Source: DAOUGC01 sp034429695 (GTDB lineage Bacteria > Chloroflexota > Anaerolineae > Anaerolineales > Anaerolineaceae). From it: DNA of 55,690 nt. The notes below the pieces were generated by a model. The model made no database searches and had not been told where the DNA came from. It was given only the letters and a program-made list of their open reading frames with translations. Position 1 is the stretch's first letter; every line of letters starts with the position of its first letter. The DNA is taken from contig DAOUGC010000224.1 in NCBI GenBank assembly GCA_034429695.1, positions 1-55,690 of the forward strand. Reading direction: 5' to 3'. Made by a program: the position numbers and the translations under genes. This document shows positions 27,401-36,400 of this stretch, piece by piece.

Positions 27401-30400
27401 AGCTGTCCAGCTCGGTGTAACTGGTCAAAATGTTCAGGAAGTAAGCCAGCAGCTCATTGTCATCAGCGAACTCCTGCAGGCTGGAGTGGGATGGGTCATC
27501 GGAGTCCGACTCGTCTTTGGCCTGCAAGCTGGTCAGTGAGTTGCTGTCCAGATTGCCGCCCAGTGACCAGACATCCACCGCACCGGCAATGCCAACCGAA
27601 CCTGCCGCCACGCTGATGGCAAAGGACATGATGTCCTTCTCATTGAGTGCATTTACTTCAACGTCGCGCCTGGCATTCACAACCGCGCCGTTGCCGATCA
27701 CCGCGGAAACATCATTGCGAATGACGCCAACATCCACGCCACCGGCAGCGCCAGCCTGCGCGCCAAACACCAGCACGCCAGCCACCACCAGTACGTCCAC
27801 CGTGTTCAGAGCAGTCACGTTGACCGTCTGTTCATTTGAAGCATTCGCGCGGTCCTCGTTTACATGTGCCAGAGCGCCAATGTAAGCCGCGGTGTCCGAG
27901 TCAATATATTCAACAGCTACAGCTCCCGCGATGGCAACTCCCATGCTGCCTGTGCCACCAGCGGCCACCGTCAAGATGTCTTCTTTTGACCGGGCGTAAA
28001 TCGAGAGACCTTTGATCGTTTCAGTGGGGTAAACACCCGCCACTTGATACTCACCGCTGGCCTCATCACCGCTCAACACGGTCAACGTGCCGGTGACATT
28101 GCCACGGGCTTCCACGATGGCATTCGCGCCAACGTAAGCCTGGGTGTCTTTGTTAATCACGGTCACGCCCACCGATGCGCCGAAGCCAAATCCCTGCAAA
28201 CCAAGCGATGCCTGACCGGCGATCAGGTCGGTATCGGTCAGGTCTTCCGCCACGATGTAAATATTGCCGTTTGAGTCGGCCGTGGCGCCTTCACCCAGAT
28301 AAGCGTAGGTCTTGTTATCAAACGTCAGCACAGACACGGCACCAGCAACGTAACCACCGTTGATGCAGGCTGTGATCGAGAGTACGTCATCCGTATTGCC
28401 AGCGTAGATGCCGATGGTGTCCTTTGCATAAGCGCGGGCATTGTTATCAATGAAAGCCTTGGTATCATGGGAAACCACCAGAACGTGCACTCCGGCGCCC
28501 AGGCCCATGGCAAGGGAACCAGCCACGCCCAGGGTGTAGAAGTCGCTACCGGCTGCAACCAGCACTGATTGCGCCGCATTGGGGCTGGTAACCAGGCTGT
28601 TCAGACGGGCATTGTCATCCACAAAGGCATGGGTTGTTACAGACAGCACCAGCACAGCGCCTGAAACCTCAGCGCCACCGGCTGCCAGGCCACCGCCCAC
28701 ACCGATCATTTCAATATTGTCACGATTGATTGCCGAAACGGCAATACCGCGCATATTAACATAATCCGGAGTGGCAAGCCTTGCTGTAAAGCTGGAGTCG
28801 TCATTGGCTTCGCCGTTGCGAACGTCCGGCGGGCGAACACCGTCACTGGTGCTGAGGTCGCTGTTAATGGTGAACTTCCCATTGTAGACTGCCACAGCAT
28901 CTCTGAGCGCTTCAGCATCAACAATGGCACCAGAGCCAATGTAAGCTTCAATGGTTTTGTCAATCACTGCCACTGAGGCAGCCGCACCAACGCCAGCCGC
29001 CGCCCCACCAATAGCCACCGTACCGGTGAACAGGTCCAGCCCGTTCTTGTCTTCCGCTGATACCACCACGCTGCCGCCAGCATAAACACTGGCGAGCTGC
29101 CCGATATAGGCGCGGGTGGTGATGTCATACACGTGCACATCTGCACAGGCGGCGATGGAAGCGCCGATGGTGGTAAAGGATACAGATACAGCCACGCCCA
29201 GGTCGGTTTCTGAAGAGACCGCACGCACCTTGACGTTACTGGCTGCCTTCACTGATGTGTTGGAGCCGATATAGGCCTCCGTCACTTTATTCAGAACGGT
29301 CACATCAGCGCCTGCACCCAGCCCCAGACCCTTGTCAAAGGTGAGAGCCAGTGCGCCAGCGCCGATATCCACCGTGGTGTCATCCGAAGCAAACACCACG
29401 ACGCTTTGTTCCGAACCGGTCAGGAAGGCAAACGTATGGGTTTCATTTCCAGAAGCAGTCAGGGCCACTGCGCCGTTTCCGGCCAGGGCTTCGGCCCTGC
29501 TGGTGGCCAGGCTAAACTTGCTGGCGTCGAACGGGTCAACAATTACATAATAGGTGGCGTTGTTGTTCAGGCCAATGGAGGAAGTGCCCACCTGGTGGTA
29601 AACCACGGCATCGCCGGTGACAAAGCTGTGACCCGCAATGGTGATCTGGTCGTTGACGCTGTCAACCGCCGTACCAGTGTTGAAACCAGGTACATATACG
29701 TTTGAGGCGTTAATGACCGCACCTGAGCCAATGTAAGCCTTGGTGGTTTCATCCAACACGGTGATGGGGGCAGAACCGGCAATGCTGACGTTCATGCCCT
29801 GCGCGCCGCCGACTGCAATGGTCAGAATATCCTCAAACGAGACTGCCACAACCGCCACACCCTTCATGCTGGTCGTGGTCGGTTCATCATCCGCCTGGTC
29901 GCCAGTATAGATGGAACTGGCCGCCTGGTTCGCGCGTGCATTCAGACGTGAGTTGGGACCAACGTAAGCCATCACTTCGTTATCGGTGATAATGGTGGAA
30001 TTGGCGGCGCCAATGCCCACCTTGCCGCTCAAACCCACGGCCACGGCGCCAGCCGCTGACCAGTAGGATGCTTCGTCGTAAGCCTGGACGACAATATTGC
30101 CATCCGCTGTGACAGTTGAAACGCCATCAATGTATGCCTTGGTGGTGATCTCGTTATTGACGATCGAGGTCGAACCAGCCAGGCCAGCCATGCTGCCGAC
30201 CCCACCCGAAATACCGATGGTGACGATCCAATTTTCCTGGATGGCTTCCACGCTGACCGTGCCAGCGCCGGAGTAAATTGAAGTTGAGTCGATGTACGCC
30301 AGCGTCTCATCCTCAATTTCGTTGTAGGCCGCCGCAAGGCCGACACCGGCACCCTTGCTGCCTCCGCTGCCGCCACTGATTTGAACACCGGCCGACCCTG

Positions 30401-33400
30401 CAACGCTAACGTAGTCAGGATCATCACTGGCTTTCACTTTGACGCCGTTCGCGGCGCTGATACCCTTGCCACCGCTCTTCTTGCGCGAGATGTAGGCATG
30501 AATTTCATTGTCAGTAATGGTGACGCTGACCGAAACCGCCGGCGCCAGCGTTCCCTTTGCGACTGCCACGGCAATGGCAGCCACGATCACGTCAGGATCT
30601 GATTCCGCCAGCACCTCCAGCAATCCTGAGATGATGGCATCACTATCGGCAATGAAGGCTTCCACCAGATTATCCAGCAGGTCAATGGCAACCGAAGCGC
30701 CAACGCCGGCCGTCTTGCCGCCGTAGGCAATCGCGCCCGCCACCGCAACGACCATTGAGTCGTCCCTGGCTTTGATCTTCAGGTTGCCGCCGCTGTTAAT
30801 CATGGATTGGTTGGCAATGTAAGCCTGGGTGACATCGGTGATCTCATTGACCGAGACTGCACCTGCCACGCCAATGCCGCGTGTGGTCACGCCGATTGAA
30901 ACAGTTACTGAAGTGATATCCTGATCGGTGATGGCGCTGAGGTTCAGATTTCCGCCGATATTCAGGGTGGAATGATTGATGTAAGCCCGGGTCAGGGCAT
31001 CCAGTTCATTCATGGCGAACGAACCGGCAATGCCAAAGGCTCCGCCGCTGGCTTTGGTGGTCATGATGCTTAATGCACCCACGATGCTCACCACAACACT
31101 GTCGTTGCGCGCGATGACTTCTGCATCGCCACCTGTAAACATGTTGACGTAGCTAAGGTAAGCCTCGGTGTAATCCGTGAGGAAGGCCAACGCCACTGCA
31201 CCTGAGATGCCCAAACCGTACTTGCCGCCCTGTGAAGGCGCTTCTTCCATCTTCTTGGAGCCGGTTGCAGTATTGGTTACAACCACTGCAGAAATGGCGC
31301 CCATGCCAATGATGCCGCTGGTCTCGCTGATCACCTGATTGCTGCCGTAATCGTAGAAAGCGCCATCACCCAGCACCTCTCCGCTCTTGCGCAGTGAATG
31401 AGCGCTGCCGGTGGTAAGGGTCTTGTTAAGGTCGATGGGGGTCAGGTTGGAGTCCAGGCACAACTGAACTGCCGCATTGCTGAGCTTCTTGACGTAATAG
31501 GTCGCGCCGTCAGTGAGTCCGCCAATGGCTGTGCCGCCACCCGATGAATAGGTCACCTGGTCGCCGTCCTGCCAGTTATGGTCGTAACCAAGGTAAATTC
31601 CATCCATGGCGGTGGAGAGGGGCACATCCATGACCGCTTCGGTGGGGTTGAAGACCGGCTGACCCATGATGGCTTTGGTATTGCGGTCTATCTCAGAGTA
31701 TGCCACTGAAACGCCGATGCCCGCCGAGCGGCCCTTAACCACAGCGCCGCCGATGGTGAAGACCAACGTATCATCTTCTGCAGCGATGTACGACCCCAGA
31801 TCCAGCACGTAATTATCGTCAAAACCACTGTCCAGATTGGTTCCCTTATCCACTGTGACCACATGGTCATCAGAGCTGTTCACATTGCCGTCATTGTTGG
31901 TGTCCAGCGTGATCGGCTTGTTTTCCAGCTCAACGTGATCCAGTTCGCTCAAACCAGGGATGGTGAAGAAGTAGAACTCACCATTGTCGTCACCGAACAA
32001 CAGCTTGACATCCTTGGGGATCAGGACGCAACTGGTGAGACCATAAACCGCGCAGCGCAACGACGGCGCCACAACGATCCATGCGCCGTCATCCACAACG
32101 GCAGTGGTGTTGTTTTCAACCATCACCACCGCGGCAGCTCCATTGGCTGCCAGGTCATCGGCAACGCCGCCTGATTCAGCAATGGCGAGGGTGAAACTCA
32201 TCAGGTCAGCATTGACTGCCAGGCCTTCAGCATAAATTTGCGCTTTGTCATGAATGGCAGCGGTGGTGTTGTTATTGGTGTTAATCCAGGTGATTGCTCC
32301 ACCGATGCCAGCCTTGCCGGACACGGTTCCCCAGAACAACACGCCAACCACACCGCCCAGATGGACGGTCTCAACCAGAGTGCGGGCATCCACGCGCACC
32401 GCACCGTGGGCGCCGCGGCGGCTGAACGCCTGGCGGGTTCCGGCAGTGGCTGTGCCCAGATTGATGGCGAGATTACCCAACGCATTGGTGTAGCTGGTTG
32501 CCAGCTTGATGTGCGTGGCGTCCACCACAATCACATAGTAGGTGTTGCCAAACAACAGCGGCGATATGGCAGTGGACTGCGGACCGTTATTGTAAACCAG
32601 GGCATCACCGGTGGTGAAACCATGGTTCATGGGAACGGTGATGGTGTCTGTGCCAGCGTTGACGTCGGTATAGGAGAACACCGCGTCCAGGTTGATGCGG
32701 GCGCCGTCATCAATGTAAGAGTTGGAGTCTGAGTTCAGCGTCAGGTAACCGATGGAACCGGCAATGGCTGCCTTGGTTCCCTGGGCATTGGTCTGCACCC
32801 ACGTGGTGAACAGACCGTTCTGAAGGCCGAAATTGGTATTGATTTTGTCGGTGATGTCACCGATGCTGTTCATTTCCAGCCACTGGATTTCATATGGCAA
32901 CCGGGTGGTGGCTTTGACAACCGTGTCTCCACCTGCATTGATCACCGCGTTCTTGCCAACGTAAGCCAGACTGTTGTTGTTGAATTCGGTCACAAAAATG
33001 GCGACCGCGATCGAGAAGTTCTTGGTACTCTTGTAAGTCTTTCCGCCTTCCATCTTGCGGCTGTCAATGGTGGCTTTGGCCATCACCTCGGGCATATCCA
33101 TCGCCACGGCTTGCACCGTCGTGTTCCCGCGAGAATACAGGATGGCATTGTCAGCGACACGCGCCTGAACGTTATTGGTATGCTCAGCATACGTGAACCC
33201 CGCGCTGAAGGCTGGCCGCGCGCCACCCTGCGTCTGCGTGGCGTTGGGGAATTTGCTGCTCATCTTGTTGCGCACCGGATTCAGCAAAGGCTTGGTGATG
33301 GCATAAACGATCTTGCCGCCAATACCGCTGCCGACACCCGCTGACGCGGAAATATCATTTTTGACGGTTTCCTGATTGGCTTGAACCGATGCGTTCCCAC

Positions 33401-36400
33401 CCACCATGGCGGAACCGGCGAAGTTGCTCAGCACATCCGTGGTGCCGAACGACAATGCCAGGGAAAGACCCACAAGACCGTCTTCGTAGACGCTGACGGA
33501 AGCACTGGTGTTCAAAGTCCGTTTGGCGCGCGCCAGCATATTGAAATCGCCGCCAGCATTGATCTGCGTACCGGAATTGACGTGCGCTTCTGACACAATA
33601 TCAAAATAACCAACACTCACACTGACATCACCGGGCAGACCCATGCCGTAACCCAGGTAATACGCCATGGTGGAGGCATCCTGATAACCAATGGCGTAGC
33701 TGTTGATGCTCAGATTACTCTCGGCGCTGATGATGACATTGGACAGACCCGCACCGGTACCAATGTTGATCATTGCTTCGGGATTGGTGGTGGTGACGGC
33801 CACTGCCAGACCCGATGACAGGGTGCGAACCCGCGCTTCAGAATTCGCTGTGGCGTTAATATCGATCACAGTGCCATCGATGACAGTGTTATTACCGATG
33901 GTAATGGTTGCGTCGGCATTGGAAACCGCCACGCCAGCCAGCACCGTGGTGCTTTCCAGTTGATCGATGATGGTCTCCGCCAACGAAGAAGTATCATCTG
34001 CATGGCGGGAGTTATCAGACATGGCGGTAATGGTCACAATGCCGCCGCGTACGATTACGTTCTGGCCAATGGTCACATCAACATCGGTGTTCTTCACCGT
34101 GGCCACCAGGAAACCGGCGAACGCGGTGTAATCTTCAACCGACATGGTGATATTACCAGCCGTAAAGGTTCCGTCCAGATCAATGGTGATGCTCACCGGG
34201 CTGCCCACGCCATTTGGTGGGGCAAAGGTGACCACATCCCCATCCTCGTAACCCACACCAGCCGAGAGCAGGCGCAGGGTGGGCACACCGGAAGCATTGG
34301 TGGTGTACACCACAACCATGCCAAAGCCGTCACCGGTGGTGATGCCATTTGCCAGGCGGGTTGTGCCCACATTGGGTGTCCAGTTCACTGCAGGTGCGGT
34401 TTGGTCGGTTACACCCAGGGTGTGCGCCAGTATTTGAACGTTGTCGCCGATGCTGATGTTATGGGCTTCGAGAACAATATTCCCCGAATTGCCAGTGGAG
34501 AGGGCGTTCAGATAATCGGTGCCGCTGATGGTGCGGGTGGAGATGATCACGCCTGAGTTGATGGTGAGCGTATCACCTGAAATGCGGATGTTCTGTCCCG
34601 GATAGATCAGGTTGGAAGAAACGGTGAAATCATCATCCCCGTCGCCGCCGTCGTAATCGAACGAAGTATCCCCACCCATGTCCAGCAGGTTGAAGACATC
34701 GTTCCCGGAACCGCCCATAATGTTTTCGATAATCCCCGCTGCGTAGGTGACGGAGTTACCACTGCCGCTCACGACTGTGCCGTCGTCTTCATCCGCAGTA
34801 ACAATCAGGTCGAAGGTTACAGCGCCAAAGTCAAGCGTATCGGTTCCACCAGAGTCGCTGATGGTATCAATGCCCCAGCCATTAAAGAACACGTAGGTGT
34901 CATTACCAATGCTTCCATCGAGCGAGTCATTGCCACCCAGACCATTGATGATATTACTCAGCATGTCACCGGTCAGATTATCATCATACAGCGTACCAAT
35001 GATATTCTCGATCTGGGATACATCAGTGGCAGTGGAAAGATTGAAGGTGATGCCCGAAGTGCGATAGCTGAAATCAATCGTATCGCTACCAGCGCCGCCG
35101 TCAATGGTATCCGAACCGCCACCCGGGCGAATAAGGTTGTCGCCGCCCGAACCGGTGATATCGTCGTCGCCAGAACCTGCCCACACGTTCTCAATATTGG
35201 AGAGGGTGTCCGTCCCGGCCTGGGTGCTGGAGGCAGAACCGGTGGCAATATTGATGGTCAGGTTATCCGTTATGTCCGAATAATCCACCGTATCCACGCC
35301 GTCGCCACCATCAAGGGTATCGTTTCCGGCGCCACCGATCAAAACATTGTTGCCGGCATCGCCGGTGAGGGTGTCATTACCACTGCCGCCTTTGATGCGC
35401 TTGATGCCGTTGACCGTCAGGGTCAGGTTGCCGGCTACAGCCGTCTGCGCGGTTAACAGCGCCAGGCTGAGCGTGACACCGGCTGCGGTATTGGAGAAGT
35501 CCACCATGTCATCGCCGCCGTTGCCATTGATGATCCAGTTGCCCAGCACGCCATCAGCGTCAAAGCTGAACAGGTCGGTCAGGGTGGTGCCGATGATGGT
35601 TTCAATCGCCGTCAGGGTGTCAGTACCGGTCAACAGGGAAACCACATTCTTAACCGCCGCCGAAATGGTGGCAGTGATGGCGCTGGTCACACCGTTATAG
35701 TCCACGCTGTCGGTTCCGCCGCCGCCGTTAATCGTATCGTTTCCCGGGCCGCCGACAATACGGTTGTCGCCCGCAGAACCGGTAATGGTGTCATTGCCCT
35801 GTCCGCCGATCACGTTCTCAATGTTGGCCGAAGTCAACGTGATCGTCAGATAGTTCAACACCACGGTCTGGCTGGTGGTGAGCGAAAGGTTTACCGTAAT
35901 GCCATGTGAGGTTGTGCCAGAGAAGTCCAGTGTATCCACGCCGCTGTCATCGGTAATGGTGTCAGCGCCAAGGTCAATGGTGAGCACGTCAAAGCTGTAG
36001 GCATCATCGCCCGCGCCGCCGTACAGGCTGTCGTCCCCTGCCCCACCGGACAGGCGGTCATTGCCATCGTCCCCGTACAGGCTATCATTGCCACCGCGTC
36101 CGTCCAGCGAATCATTGCCGAGACCACCGTGGATCACATTGGCATTGTCGTCGCCAACCAGCACATCGTCAAACGGGCTGCCGATGATATTCTCAATGCT
36201 TATCAGGGTATCTGACCCGGAGAAGTCACTGGTGGCTGTGCCGGCGCTCAAATTGACGCTCACGCCTGTACCGGCATTGGAGCTGTAATCCACCGTGTCG
36301 CTGCCGCCTCCACCGTTGATGGTGTCATTTCCGCGTCCGCCGACGATGGTGTTATTGTCCGAATTACCGGTCAGGGTGTCATCACCCCATCCGCCGATCA

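Larger units (their letters stand above)
24420..34560 (-). repeat. Filamentous-haemagglutinin-like beta-repeat block of the giant protein
   Basis: About 3,380 residues repeat a pattern of roughly 60 residues: an xAYIGxxAxVxA strand, a short turn, an IxVxAxDxxxxxxIAGAVAxG strand, then an AGVGASVAVxxxxN turn. Examples read are TKAYIGSGAVINAS (29.7 kb), VMAYVGPNSRLNARA (30.0 kb) and TQAYIANQSMINSGGN (30.8 kb). Repeats of this kind occur in filamentous adhesins and leukotoxin-like proteins, where they form a beta-solenoid fibre. The block is Ala/Gly/Val/Ser-rich with almost no Cys. Several copies of a different YYV-type module interrupt it. Confidence 0.8.
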
